64,000 bases of DNA from positions 9,154,713 through 9,218,712 of the forward strand of contig NC_045142.1 of assembly GCF_008831285.2 (NCBI RefSeq), in the 5' to 3' direction. The position numbers and the translations under genes were made by a program. Each line of letters opens with the position of its first letter. The stretch's first letter is position 1. Below are positions 25,396 through 49,530 of the stretch, piece by piece. The stretch comes from Nymphaea colorata. Lineage: Eukaryota; Streptophyta; Magnoliopsida; Nymphaeales; Nymphaeaceae. The notes below the pieces were generated by a model, which did not search any database, was not told where the DNA came from, and saw only the letters and a list, made by a program, of their open reading frames with translations.

Positions 25396-25657
25396 AAGCT
25401 TGAATCTATAGTCCCCTAAGGGGTTGGCACAATGGTCAAGTTGGGGGCTGAAAGGCAGCCAATTCGCATTTTGAATCCCTTGGGAATCCACCCATTTGTG
25501 CTGCAAAAAGGGAGGCATTGGAACACAAATTGAAGTCAAGGCACCACAAGTAAACTTTATACCCTATGAGGACAAGGGGTTGGGTACCAGTTTTGGCTTT
25601 CTTTTGGACAATAGGATGAAATATTCCATCTGCTTACCCAAAAGCTTGAGTCTGTAG
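25396..25657 (+). mobile_element. tRNA-derived SINE with target-site duplication
   Basis: The body (25,412-25,641) starts with a tRNA-like head: GGTTGGCACAATGGTCAAG is a good RNA polymerase III A box, and TTTTGAATCCCTTGG about 45 bases further resembles a B box. It is flanked by 16-bp direct repeats, AAGCTTGAATCTATAG at 25,396-25,411 and AAGCTTGAGTCTGTAG at 25,642-25,657, differing at two transition positions. That pattern fits L1-mediated insertion. A further copy, AAGTTTGAGTCTGTAG, follows at about 25,663-25,678, so the right flank has been duplicated again. Confidence 0.7.
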
Positions 25658-25678
25658 ATCAAAAGTTTGAGTCTGTAG

Positions 25679-27800
25679 ATCCCCAATGTACACTCTACCA
25701 CCTACGTGAATACCTTTCTGAAACAACTTTGCTTGCTTTGAGCCTGAAGTGTGGCCGAAGAGTGCCGAACATGGCTCATCCTATCACAAGCATCACCAAA
25801 TGGGACCATTCTTGTTCTCATCCCACAACAAGCACGATCTGATTGCTGAATGTCTCAATCTCCCCATGTCCCGTCCTTAATGTACTTCCAACTTCACCAT
25901 TCTAGCCAGTGTGATGATCACTTTCATTCACTGGCCTGAGCATGTACAGGATTCACCAACCAATGTTGAAGTTGATAGAACAAGTTAATAAAAATATGAC
26001 TGGGCCAAAATAAATGTCCGCTGCAGTCCTCTGGCACTTAAGAAAACAAAAGGAAATGATTGATACGTGAGAAAAGCAAGAGAGCAGTCCATACCCCACA
26101 AGTAGTGATGTGGCCAGAAGGTAGATAAGAGGAGAGGTAGTATTCAGGATTTAAAACATTTGAATAAAGCAGTGTTTTTGCAGATGATGTTTGAAAGTTA
26201 TTCTGGAGTTGTCAATTTTAAGGGACTGTTAACATTGACTTGTCATGAAGCAACCCTTCAGATATTTATTAGATTTCGTTGTCACTGCTTTATTTCTACG
26301 ACAAACTCCATAAAAGCACTAGAAAATAGACACAGTGGTATGGACAAGGATACAAAATGCTCAGTGGGCACATTTAATTAGTGCTTTGACTCAAAATGAG
26401 TACGGCCATTTTCAATGGACAGGCTTGGCACAACTTAAGCTTGCTCATGCACTGTATTTGGCAGTACTGGTTAGTACATGTGCACCTCAAAGTTCATGGC
26501 TTCTCAAGGGGAGCAAGAATGTTACTTGCATGAACACCTACTTGTTTTTATAATTGGAGGATATCATGCCACGTGCATTGGAACCGTCCCCTTGCAGATA
26601 TGATGCGGACCAATATAGGCCCATATGGTAGATGTGTATTTGCCAATACACCATATCAGTGAACAAACCTGTGATTTGATCAGAGGTCGAAATCACCTCC
26701 TTCTTTCTGCTTTCGAGGTTTAGGGCTGCTTCGGAACCTGGGTGGAAAGTAAGACACCCGTCAAATGAAGTGCGGCGTATCCACCGTTTACAGTCTAGAG
26801 GAATTGGTGCTCATGGGAATAAAACTAATTACGGGGTGTATACCTCACTGATACCATTATTGACAACATTGTGCATATGCTGATTACATGAAAACACGTT
26901 CAGGTGCACAATGACTTTGTTGATGAGGCTTTGGAGGTCCACCGCAATGGATAAATGTCTGAAAACCACGCAATTGAAGGTTTTGGCACCCTAAACAAGT
27001 TTCTTGTGCCCTTAACTGAAAATTGAACACGAGACTTCTTGCTCATCTTCCACTGTAGTTATCTTTTTGGGTACAAAGGTTTCTGGTTATTGGAGTTTAC
27101 CATAAAATTTCTGATCAGGGAAACACACTATATGAGGCACTTTGTTGCATTTACTTGTAATTCCTTTAAATCCTGATGAATGGTAAAGGTGTCTGCCGTT
27201 CAAAACTACAAAAATTCTTGATGGCCGTATTAAGGTGCCGCACAAAATTGTCAATTAATTAATACAAGCTTCAGAAGAGCTTTAAACAAGATAACAAAGA
27301 TGCCTTTTAAGCACAATAATTCCAAACGCGATAAGAATTCATACTAGTATCCATTGGTAGCAATTACATCTTTCTATCAGAATTATGTCTCAAGGAAGCG
27401 AGCATAGTGTTTTCATTCTAAGCTCTGTTATGGGATCTGGTTCCATAACCAAAGGGAACTTTTGATTACCTCATATCTTAGATCCAAAGTGATCTGAGAT
27501 CTTAGTATCTGAATCCTATCATTTTATACCATTGATTTCTAACAAAGACCGAAATCCTTTGTCCTAACAAATGGAAGTACTCCATGGAATCATACATGTT
27601 GCATCTTGAATTGGATCTCAAATCAGTCCCCTCTTCTAAGTCGCATGGGTGAGGTTACGGAGATGTGGGTATGACACAACAACTTTAAAAGTGTTGGTCC
27701 AGGGGTAAGGCAGCGCATGCATATGTATATATGGAAAATACAACAAAATATTCATAATGAAAGCAACATTTATATAAACAAGTGATATAAATAAAAACTA
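25679..27800. other. Intergenic, no gene seen
   Basis: Two overlapping frames at 26,160-26,553 are open for about 70 codons each but show no family motif. GC-richer sequence near 26,690-26,790 is not coding in any obvious way. Confidence 0.45.
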
Positions 27801-28026
27801 TGTTGAATAAAATTTATGTTAGCTGGGTTTTAAATATTTAATAGTTTTAGGAACAGCTCTTTATTAACAATTGTTTTAGTCTTGGGCTTATTTTATAATT
27901 TGTTGGTTTCACTCTAATTCCCTTTGAAAATGAGATTAGGGCAGATTAATGAATATTGAATTTGTTTATCTCTCTTTCTCTCTCTCTCTCTCTCTCTTCT
28001 CTTCTCCCTTCTAGCCTCATGCAACA
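27801..28026 (+). repeat. 5' LTR of the copia element
   Basis: 226 bp starting TGTTGAATAAAATTTATG and ending GCAACA. It pairs along its length with 32,369-32,581. It includes a CT run near the right end. Confidence 0.88.
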
Positions 28027-28040
28027 TGGTATCAAAACCC
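28027..28040 (+). other. Primer-binding site of the copia element
   Basis: TGGTATCAAAACCC follows the LTR directly. Plant copia elements usually have TGGTATCAGAGC here, complementary to initiator methionine tRNA; the copy has drifted. Confidence 0.75.
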
Positions 28041-28629
28041 TAGATCGATGTATTGTTCAAGTGGACGTGGATGCAACGTAGTTAATTAGTCTTCAAGTTG
28101 GATGGATGCCAAAATACATCAGTCAAGCAACATGGTTCAGAGTTCACGTCAAACATCGCAGATGTCTTCTTCCTTGCCACTGGTCACTCCTTGCTAAGTT
28201 CTGGCATCTCTCTGCTCTCCTCTCTTTTCTGCCTGGTCTTCTCTACCGTGGCCTCCTGCTGATCGTGGGAACAGCAATAAGCATTAGAAGAGCCTGATTG
28301 TGTCAATGTGGAATATGTGATTAGACCCTCAAGTGGTGGCATGACGTGGATGTTAGGTCTGATATATGTGATCAGATTGTCGTGAATTACATGTTGAGTT
28401 AAACGGAGCATGAAAAGTGACCTACGATGACAAGTTTTCTATCTGTCATGAACCAACTTTCTATGTTATAAAGTGGTATTTTTTTTTTAATTAGCAGGAA
28501 GTTCGTAATTATCTGTTGCTGCATGGTTCTTGTCAATCCATGGGAAATACCTATTTACTGTTGCATCTTCTAGTCAGTCTGTGTAGTTTTGTTTTTTTGT
28601 GTTTAAGGGACCGTGAACAATAGTCCAAT

Positions 28630-31600
28630 ATGGCAGACAACACTAAGATTGAGTTTCATGATGAATACAAAGTTGTTGGGAATCCCTTCTTTTATGATTA
28701 TACTGTGAAATTAGATGGTCACAACTATTAACTTTGGTCACAACTATGGTAAGATATCGAAAAGTCCAACGTCATTGAAGAAGATGAACCAATTGTTAAA
28801 ACGGGAAAGTATACCACATGAAAAGAATATAAATTATTATGTCATAGATTATGAATATTTATTATGTCATAGATTATGAATAGTGTGCAGTCTGATATTG
28901 CTCTTACCCCTTGCTTACTACACGACTATCAAAAACATGTGGACATTATTGAGGCAAACTTATTCTCATAACAAAAATGTTTTGAAAATTTTACAAGTTG
29001 AGGAGTTGCTCAAACTGTAGGAGGGTGACTTGGAATTGTCTCAACACTTCGCTTCAATTAAAGCAGCATACAAGACTCATTTCGAGCAGACAATGGTGGC
29101 AAAGTTCTTGGTTAGTCTATCACCTAAGTTTGATGTAGCTAAAGTACAGATGCTTGCCGAAGCAAAGATTCCAGATGTTGTTGATGCATATAATAGACTC
29201 AGTAGATTGGTTATATATCTCTCTCAGTCCTAGAGTGAGGCTTATGTTGCTGCCTTAGGTATGTCTGGAGGGTATAGACAGGCCACAAGGGGAAGAGGCT
29301 CAAGTCATGGTATAGGGGCAGAGGGCAATTTCAATGTACATACTATGGAAAATCGAGACATTTAGAAGATGGGTGTTGGGACAAACATGGTCGTTCTACT
29401 TCCACTTCTCAAAGCAGAGGATTTAGTACTTTAGGTGGCAGAAGGGACCTTCACTTCTCATATTCCTATAGGTTCTGCCGAGCCATTGCACTACTTGGAG
29501 AGACTCCATCCATGACAACTCCTGATAGCTCTACTGTGACCATGAGCAAGGTAGAGTATGATCAGCTCATGGCTCAGTAGTCTCTCCCTACCACGACGTC
29601 TGCAGCTGCCTCCATTGTTGTGATGGATTCTTCTTTATCTGTTGGTAGTATCGTGAACCAGTTACCATGTAGACTGTTGATTCTAGCGCTTCGAAACACT
29701 TCTGCAGTCAGCCTCACTTATTTACCTCATTGCATCACTTTTCATAACCTCAATATGTTAGACTTGCCAACAGGAGGTTTTCTCCTATTATGGGAGTTGG
29801 GGATATGAGACCCTCTAGTTATGTCTCTCTTTCCCATGTTTTATATACCCCAGAGTTTCCTGCTAACCTTGTATTTGTTACTCAGTTGACGAATGATTTG
29901 CATCGTAGAGCCATATTTGATCTGGGTTCATGCTTTATTTAGGACTTGCAAACTAGAAAGATGATTGGTGGTGGCCGTGAGCACAAAGAAGTATACATAT
30001 TTTCAGAACCAGTGGAGATTGTGGCATCTACTACTCAATTGAAGTCTACCTCATATCAATGACATCTTCTACTAGGTCATCCATCATTGTCCAAGCTTCG
30101 TGGTGTCCTCTCCAATTTTCTGTGAAAGTCATTTCAGTGTCCATTATGCAAACACACTAGAAGTAGTTTTCCTTCCAGTACTAGTCAGTCTAGTCATGCT
30201 ATTTTTTATCTTATTCTTGTTGATATTTAGGAGCCTAGCCGGATTGTAAGCCGGGCCAAGTTTAGGTTATCTTGTCATTGTTGATTATTTTTTCTCGTCT
30301 TAGTTAGGTGTTCTTGTTAAAAGACAAGTCTGAAGTTATTTGTATTCTTCAAATTTTATTATTGAAATAAAGACTCAGTTTGGCTCCATTGTTAAAAACA
30401 TTTACAGTAAAAATTCTTTTGAGTTCAAATCCAATACATTGCTGCACTTTTATAGCAAATACATAATTTGTCCACATGTCCTCATACTTCTCAACAAAAT
30501 GGTATTGCCAAACATAATCATTGTCAGTTACTTACTTGATATGGCTTGTACTCTTATGTTACATAGCTATGTTTTGGCTCAATTTTGGGTGATCTCATTC
30601 TAATTACATGTTACTTGATTAACCATCTTCCGTCATTGTCTATTGGCAATCAAATTCCTATTCAATTTCTTTATCCAGATAGACCTTTATTTTCTTTTCC
30701 ACCCAAAGTGTTTGGGTGTACTTGTTTTATTCACATCCTTTTGGTGTTTTTGGTACTCTTCATCTCATCTCTAAATTACTAATAGTGTTGGTGGTAGCCT
30801 GCAGCAGTTTGTATCTGCATTATCAATGCTCTTTGTTTTCTCTAGTCACTTGTAGGCATTACTTGACCCAAATGGCAGCAAGCTATGCAGGATGAGATGC
30901 AGACTCTACTGCAAAGGAAGACACAGGACTTGGTTGATCCCCCTTCTGGCTGTGATGTTGTTGGCTCCAAATGGATCTTCACCATAAAGTATCTATTTAA
31001 TGGCTCAATGGAGTGCTACAAAACTCGTCTTGTAGCAAAATGGTATACACAAACATATGATGTGAATTCTTTGAGACCTTTTCTCTTGTGGCCAGGTTGG
31101 GTACCATACGTCTTATTGTGTCAATTGTTGTGCATTATAATTGACCCTTATATTAGTTGGATGTCAAAAATATTCTCTTATGTGGAGATCTTGATGAGAC
31201 TGTTTATATAGCTTGCTGGCTTTGAACATCAGGGGGAATAAGGTAAAGTGTAGGTTGAAGAAAGTTATATATGGCTTGGTATAAAGTCATCGTGCTTGGT
31301 ATCACAAATTCTCTGAAGTTGTGTTAGAATGTGGCTTTAAGAGGTTTCCACTAGACCATTTCTTGTTCTTCAATATAACATCTAGAGGTACAGTTGTGCT
31401 AGTGGAGTATGTAGATGATACTGTTTTGGCAGGTGAATGTGAGTAGGAGGTAGCACTAACAAAAGAACCCCTACAAAGACATGTTGTTACTAAGGATCTT
31501 GGCCAGCTACGGTATTTTCTTGACATTGAAGTTATTCATAGTAATGAAGGTCTGGTGTTATCACAAAAGAAGTATGTTCTTGATCTTTTGCAGAAAGACA

Positions 31601-32361
31601 TTGGGATGCTAGGAGCTAAACTTGCAAATCTTTCTATGAACCCACGACTACATCTATATGATGATAACTCCGAAGAGATAGCTTTACCATCCTACAGATA
31701 GTTGATTGGTAAACTTCTTTATGTGAGAGTGCCTCAACCAAATATTAGCTTTGTTATGGAAAAACTAAGTCAATTCATGCAAAGACCAAAAAAAAGTCAC
31801 ATTGGGATGCACTACGATGATTGTTAAGTATTTAAAGTCCTCTCTTGGCAAAGGCTTTTTCTTCAAAAAAGGTACCTCTGTTGATGTTGAAGCTTATAGC
31901 GATGCAAATTATGCATACTCAGTTGATGACAAGAAGTCTATCACGAGTTTTTGTGTACTTATGAGGGAAAATTTTATGTCTTGGAGTAAGAAACAAAATG
32001 TTGTTTCTAGGTTAGTATGGAGTCAGAGTATTATGTTATGGTTCAAACTCTTGCTGAGATGAGTTGGTCTAAATTCTTACTTGAGAGTCTTGGTATTTCT
32101 ATTTCTATACTTATGAAAATGTTTTGTGATCACCAAGCTGCCCCATACATCACAAATAATTTCATATTTCATAAAAAGACAAAACACATTGAAGTAGATT
32201 GTCATTATATATGTGACATGGTTCAAGGAAGAATCATCTCCGCTATACATGTATCCTCTAAAGATCAAACAACTGATATTTTTACTAAAGCTTTGCCTAT
32301 TAGGGAGTTTTCTAGATGTTATGACAAACTGAACATGATTAACATCTATGCTCCAGCTTAA
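28630..32361 (+). pseudogene. Copia gag-pol polyprotein, broken
   Basis: Starts at an ATG (28,630; MADNTKIEFHDEYKVV) and ends at a TAA before the polypurine tract. Gag: a UBN2-type segment, LSQHFASIKAAYKTHFEQTM (29,034 on). Zinc knuckle near 29,333: CTYYGKSRHLEDGC, where the second Cys is now Tyr and the Gly before the His is Arg. Protease: VDSSASKHFC near 29,673, with the Gly of the D-S/T-G-A active site changed to Ser. Integrase zinc region: GHPSLSKLR near 30,076; later integrase blocks (CYLINHLPS, FGCTCFIH) run to about 30,750. Reverse transcriptase: SKWIFTIKY, YKTRLVAKWYTQTY and the catalytic YVDD at 31,408-31,419. RNase H: DANYAYSVDDKKSITSFCV and KHIEVDCHYI. Many stops and frameshifts are present, plus a 25-bp tandem duplication at 28,834-28,883. 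Confidence 0.88.
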
Positions 32362-32368
32362 GAGGGAA
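32360..32368 (+). other. Polypurine tract of the copia element
   Basis: AAGAGGGAA lies immediately before the 3' LTR, as expected of the plus-strand primer. Confidence 0.75.
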
Positions 32369-32581
32369 CATTAAATAATATTTATGTTAGGTGGTATTTT
32401 GAATCTTTAATAATTTTAGGAACAACTCTTTATTAATAATTTGTTTTAGTCTTGAACTTATTTTACACTTTGTTGCTTTCACCCTAATTATCTTCATGAG
32501 ATTAGGGCAGATTAATGAGTAAAAAATTTGTTTCTCTGTCAACCTCTTCTCTTCTCTCCTCCCTTTTGACCTCAAGCAACA
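32369..32581 (+). repeat. 3' LTR of the copia element
   Basis: 213 bp aligned to the 5' LTR. It starts CATTAAATAATATTTATG where the 5' copy has TGTTGAATAAAATTTATG, so the canonical TG start has become CA by two transitions. It ends GCAACA. Confidence 0.85.
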
Positions 32582-33384
32582 AACTGTATATATTGATAAC
32601 CAATAACTCTAAAAAACAAAATAAAAACTGAATTAAAAACAAGCTAAATCAAATAAATATATATAGTTTGAATCAGTTTTGGTCCAAAACGTCCTCAGGT
32701 GAGTACCGTTTTATCATGTTAGTATAATGACACAATGACATAGGTATATTGACCTTAAGGAAGTACTCACGTGACTTAGACCCTCCTCCTTCTCCATTGA
32801 AATCAACAAATTTAAAAATAATGGAGATCTTAAATCCATAGTTGCCAAGTCTACAATTTAATAAATGCATGGGTTGGAGACATAAAGAAAATAATAAAAT
32901 TTACATTTTCAAATTTAAAAGTTCACTAAATCCATTAATTTAAGGCATAATAAAAATTTTAACTTCTCGGTTCTCCCATCCACACTTCGCTAGAATTATG
33001 AATTTAGAGTGAGAGACATGCTAAATCCAACCTATGGATCTGAAATCTAAGGTAACCAAATGCCTCATAAGTGGATTTAGTTTCTTAAAATTCTGCATAG
33101 ACATACTGCCAACTGCTTAAGGAACTATCACAGTTATGGTCACAAACATGTCTCCGACGTACATGGAGAGGCTTCAGCATAGCACCAAAAGGTCGCATAT
33201 GAGAAGGACCATTACACACCAAGGTTCTTAGTTTCAGGTAAGAAGGAACTATTGCCAGAAATGACATAAACATCATACATGGAATCCATCTACATGATCA
33301 AACTAAAGCTTAGTGATTCATAAGCACTGATTCATGACCACTAGGAACGACCTTTTCACATCGCCTCGCTGTTTCCTCATAAAA
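32582..33384. other. Non-coding, no gene seen
   Basis: AT-rich. A minus-strand frame at 33,085-33,276 is open for 63 codons but has no recognisable motif. Confidence 0.4.
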
Positions 33385-33399
33385 ATATCAGCAGCTCTT

Positions 33400-33453
33400 T
33401 CAATTTGAACGCTTGCATGTACCTGAATCTTGCATGCTAAGTTGCAGAACGCC
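33400..33453 (-). pseudogene. Relic of the last PB1-domain exon of the ARF gene
   Basis: On the minus strand, TATGCAG (an acceptor) is followed at 33,453 by GGCGTTCTGCAACTTAGC, reading (x)AFCNLACKIQVHASVQIER. ARF4 proteins end their PB1 domain with a separate exon reading about DPW.|xFCNxVxKIxxYTxEEV, and it begins at the same codon phase. The match covers FCN, KI and conservative changes between. The large PB1 exon (with the KVHKQG and GYDDL blocks) is not found between here and the ARF stop at 34,393. The relic might still be transcribed as 3' untranslated sequence. Confidence 0.5.
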
Positions 33454-34392
33454 CTGCATAGCAGCCATAAATTATTAAAAGGCATGTCATGTAGAATATA
33501 CAAAATCAATACGTCTACAGGCTCATAACACGACTTCATTCAATGGAGTTTGGTCCTCTCATGCAACTGAAAGTCTCAGACTCGGATGCTTTTTTCTTTT
33601 TTCTTCAGGTCCTTCAGGATATGTAATTAAGTATGCCGATCTTCTCCAAACCAGTCACTAGTTGTTCAGCAAATCATTCACATCCAAATTCAAACCAACG
33701 CATACCCAAATTTTTTGGAGGCTGTGCTTCCTCAGTAGCAAGAACGGAAATATATTGTTGACCAAATTGGTCAGAGAATTCAGGAAACGCATAACCAAAG
33801 TTCTTATTGAATTTTCTCTAGTTACATTTGAGTGTTGACTTTAACTCGATAAACAGCATGGCAGAAATGAGAAAAAACAAAATGGATGACTTGATCTAGA
33901 GGATAACCTGGAAGTAACTAAAGGGTTCTGGTGGGGCTGATTTCCATGCAAATCACTTTCTCTGCATCTCTAATGATCTTGTCTGGTGGAGAAAGTTTGG
34001 CTGTCTATAAATTATACACAATTACAATGTACCATGTTTTATATTGCATTGAATATGTACTTTATACCACTCCATTCACAGATTGCTGGGAACGTTTGCC
34101 ATCTTTTTGCTGGACAAGCCTTTTCCTTTTTTATTTCTAATTCCAGGTTGGTTGATAAGATAGTTAGACAAAAGCTTTCACTCATTGTGGAGGTCAGAAA
34201 TTTTCCTTTTATATTTATGCAAAGCGAGATCTCTCAACTCATTATTTGATCAGACAGTAAGCACATGTGGCTGCATATGTTTCAAGAAAAAGTTTTGCAG
34301 ATCAAGCACCCTTAAAGGATAACATATTCATGCATAAGTTTGCAGTCAACAAGGCCGTACCTTGGTAGATCTTTCCAGGGAGTCCCACTGTT

Positions 34393-46738
<12,346 letters not shown>

Positions 46739-46784
46739 ATTACTGATTCTCCCTGAATCAACCGATTCCTAAATACAGGCCACA

Positions 46785-46856
46785 CTATCTCAGACCCACA
46801 CATAGAAGTGGAAAGTCTGCTCCTCTTTTGCTCATATTTGGGGTGCTCCCCATCAT
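46785..46856 (-). promoter_or_regulatory. Short upstream ORF in the ARF leader
   Basis: ATGATG at 46,856 opens a 23-codon frame (MMGSTPNMSKRGADFPLLCV and three more residues) ending in TAG. It stops about 46 nt before the ARF ATG and overlaps the start of the longer upstream ORF. Confidence 0.5.
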
Positions 46857-46885
46857 GTGAAAGCTTAGAAAAACACACACACACA

Positions 46886-46950
46886 CAGGAAGAGAGAGGA
46901 AAAGAGAGGGTGGTCCTTCCTCACTTTCTGGTTTGCAAGGTATTTAACCG
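46886..46950 (-). promoter_or_regulatory. Possible ARF core promoter
   Basis: On the minus strand a TTAAATA (46,947-46,941) is followed about 25-55 bases later by a CT-rich stretch (CCACCCTCTCTTTTCCTCTC), a typical plant start region. Transcription starting there would include both upstream ORFs. A TGTCTC auxin-response-element core on the plus strand at 47,267-47,272 is single and may be chance. Confidence 0.35.
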
Positions 46951-47040
46951 CAATGGTTATGGACGAGCAGGCAGGTCGTACAGGCTTCTTTTCCTTGTTG
47001 GTGTATGCCTCCGTGGTCATTTGCAGCCAGCACCTCCATA

Positions 47041-48679
47041 AGCTACCATTTTACCTATCACCGAACTTGCAAAAACATGAATTTTCCTGAAGGCTCCTGC
47101 CAGTGCCAGTTTTTTCTTCTTCTCCTGTTCCTTCAGTAGAAGAAAGAACACTGCCCAGCCTGCCATTAGAAGAACTCTTCAAGTTCCGCTGCTTATAAAC
47201 AAATATATTAAGTTTTGCGGTCATTTTGCCTCAAATAGCATTTTTATGAAATTAGAAACGCATGGTTGTCTCATCAACTTGGTGATCTTTACAAGTCAAT
47301 CACACTAGAAGATGAGAGCCCGTGAACTTGTCCGCTTTGCTAGTTTCACCATAAAGTCTGCTCCTTTTCTGCTTTGGTATATTTTGAGAAAAGGTCTTCC
47401 AGTACCTCAACCTTTTAAGCATTTTAACTACGACCAATGTCGTCGGTACTTTTTTCCTGTTGTCTTTTGTTTTCCCTTTACAAGATGAGCAGGAATGCTC
47501 GAAACGGCGGAAGAGTTTGCCCGTAAGAAGTGTTGTTGAACTAGTCCATAGAAAAACAACTGATAAAACATGAAGCCGAGGAAGTTTATAGCTTTGATCA
47601 CAAAGGTTTAGAACAAACTATTGGTAAGATAAATTCTACCGTCAGGGTGAAAGCTATAGATGGCTAGTTTTTGTTTTAAATCTTCCAAACATTAATTTTT
47701 TATTTTGTAAAATAAAAGTCACTACATACAAGTTGAAGCATGGCAGCTACGTCGGCTCTTTTCTAAACTAAACTGTATGATAAAATACTTATTCTGTTCA
47801 CCCAAAAATATCATTTTAATCTAAAGTAAGTTTTTGATCTCAACATGCAAATTTTTAATATAACTTGCCCTGACCTGGAGTGCTTTTAAAATGGTCCTTT
47901 TTCCAACAGTATAAAAGTCTATATGTGTGTCGCATTCTGGAGTTTGAAAGAGCTACTTTTATCAAATCACCAAGGCAGATCACATTTATTTATTTAAGTT
48001 TGAATTAAGGAACTTAAAATGTTAATCTTTAAAGATGGTTTTACACAGAGTTTGGCATAAGGCTTTGTTGAATCCCAATCAAGATTGAACAGGGCTTATG
48101 TAAAATACATTTTTCATGTGCCCATCTGAGAAAGATGATGGCAACTGTGGGCTTGGAAGGAAAAAGTTGTAACAGTTGGAATTGTTTAATGTTTTTCAAA
48201 CTGTTCCCATTCTCCCCGCGTGGAATTCTGCAAGATTCGGTGTTTGAATGAAGGGGGGGAGAGAAAGATTTATCCCTCCTTTTACGAAGACTTCACCCAT
48301 AAATTATCTCAGACTTTATGTGGTGATCGATCGTCGAGTTTAAAGAATAGTAACAAAAGTGGTGCTTGTTATGTTAAAAGGGCAACGTTAGGGATCTTCC
48401 TATGAAAGGGGAATCCAGCAAAGCAAGATAACGCCCAACTACCAAACAACCACCATTGCCTGCTTTTTTTTTTTTTCCATTTTGTGGAGCCTGAGCCTGA
48501 ATATAGGGGCCAATAAAAGAATGTGTGAAGTTGAAGAACCAAAGACAATTTTTAAAAAGTTAAACTAAAATTTTTAAATTTACAAATATAATTTTTATTT
48601 TTTTAAAATATAAGAGGGTGCCACGGCCCTTGCTGTGCGCCCCCCCCCCCCTTCCCTTAGTCCCTTTTGCCTCTGCCCT

Positions 48680-48681
<2 letters not shown>
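47041..48681. other. Region upstream of the ARF gene, no gene seen
   Basis: AT-rich. No reading frame with family features. It may hold distal ARF regulatory sequence, but no conserved site can be singled out. Confidence 0.45.

Positions 48682-48744
<63 letters not shown>
48682..48744. repeat. (CT)n microsatellite
   Basis: About 63 bases of CT, preceded by a C homopolymer at 48,641-48,652 and followed by TGTGTG. Confidence 0.95.
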
Positions 48745-48750
<6 letters not shown>

Positions 48751-49145
48751 ATAATTTTTTTTCTAGTAAAATTCTTAAAATGCAGCATATATTATATCCT
48801 ATGATATAAAAGAGCTTATGTACAACCAAACCCTCAAAAAACAAAACCATTGTTTTCGAAAGTTAGGTTTTTGTTAAAATTTACTTTTTAATGATTTTTT
48901 AAAACATGGTTTGTCTGCTAATGTGACATAATTAAAAAGTTCTTTGAAAAACCAGAAAGGAACTGAAAGAAAAGGAAATGGAAGGAAGGAGGGAGGGGAC
49001 ACGTTATTTACTACTTTTTTTTAAAGTGTCGTTTATTAAAATTGGATTTTTCCTAAAAACAAGTTTTGAACGTCATCCAAACATCCATTAGATGCGTATA
49101 AAGGTGTCTAAAACTTGTTTGTCTCATAATCACGGTTAGAAGCAT

Positions 49146-49530
49146 AGCTAGATTTTTTTTTTTTTTTTTTGAGGGGTGAAGGAGTTTGGGTTCAAGTAGT
49201 TTAAAATTTATATAAGGACCGAACAATAATTTTTAGAACTTTTACATGGGGCCAAATTAAAAATCTTTAAAAATATAAGTTTCTTTTAAAAGGTAAAAGG
49301 GGCCATAGCCCCTGCCAACCCGCCCTCTCCCTTTTCCTCGTCTCATGGCTATGGTTTATAGGGAATAAGGGTGGCCGAATTAAAGTTTCTAAATTTTGAC
49401 ATATACCGAAATATCATTTCTTAAAATTTTTATATAAGATAAGTAAAATTTTTTAAAACTTATATGTACATTTAAAAAAAAATTGAGGTGAAGCATGGCC
49501 ATGCAGGCCCCCCCTTGGCTCCGCCCCAGA
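49146..49530. repeat. Two copies of a dispersed repeat with a GGGGC/GCCCC core
   Basis: At 49,146-49,330 a T run, AT-rich body and GGGGCCATAGCCCCTGCC are seen. At 49,370-49,530 an AT-rich body ends in GGCCCCCCCTTGGCTCCGCC. Similar cores occur near 14,213, 48,610, 50,780, 55,380 and 61,470, in both orientations. Confidence 0.5.

Larger units (their letters stand above)
27801..32581 (+). mobile_element. Complete but inactive Ty1/copia retrotransposon
   Basis: A 4,781-bp element with, in order: 5' LTR, primer-binding site, gag, protease, integrase, reverse transcriptase, RNase H, polypurine tract and 3' LTR. Integrase before reverse transcriptase is the copia order. The 5-bp flanks are AACTA (27,796-27,800) and AACTG (32,582-32,586), an imperfect target duplication. 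All coding domains carry stops or frameshifts and the LTRs have clearly diverged from each other, so the insertion is old. It lies about 1.8 kb beyond the 3' end of the ARF gene and in the opposite direction. Confidence 0.9.

Noticed and set aside
33085-33276. Minus-strand ORF beyond the PB1 relic as a possible further ARF exon
   Set aside because: No resemblance to the ARF4 C terminus and no convincing splice signals.
33620-33830. Minus-strand open segment reading EFSDQFGQQYISVLATEEAQ as a possible missing PB1 exon
   Set aside because: It carries none of the PB1 blocks (KVHKQG, GYDDL, DDPW) and is followed by stops.
47267-47272. TGTCTC auxin response element upstream of the ARF gene
   Set aside because: A single six-base match in over 500 bp is expected by chance.
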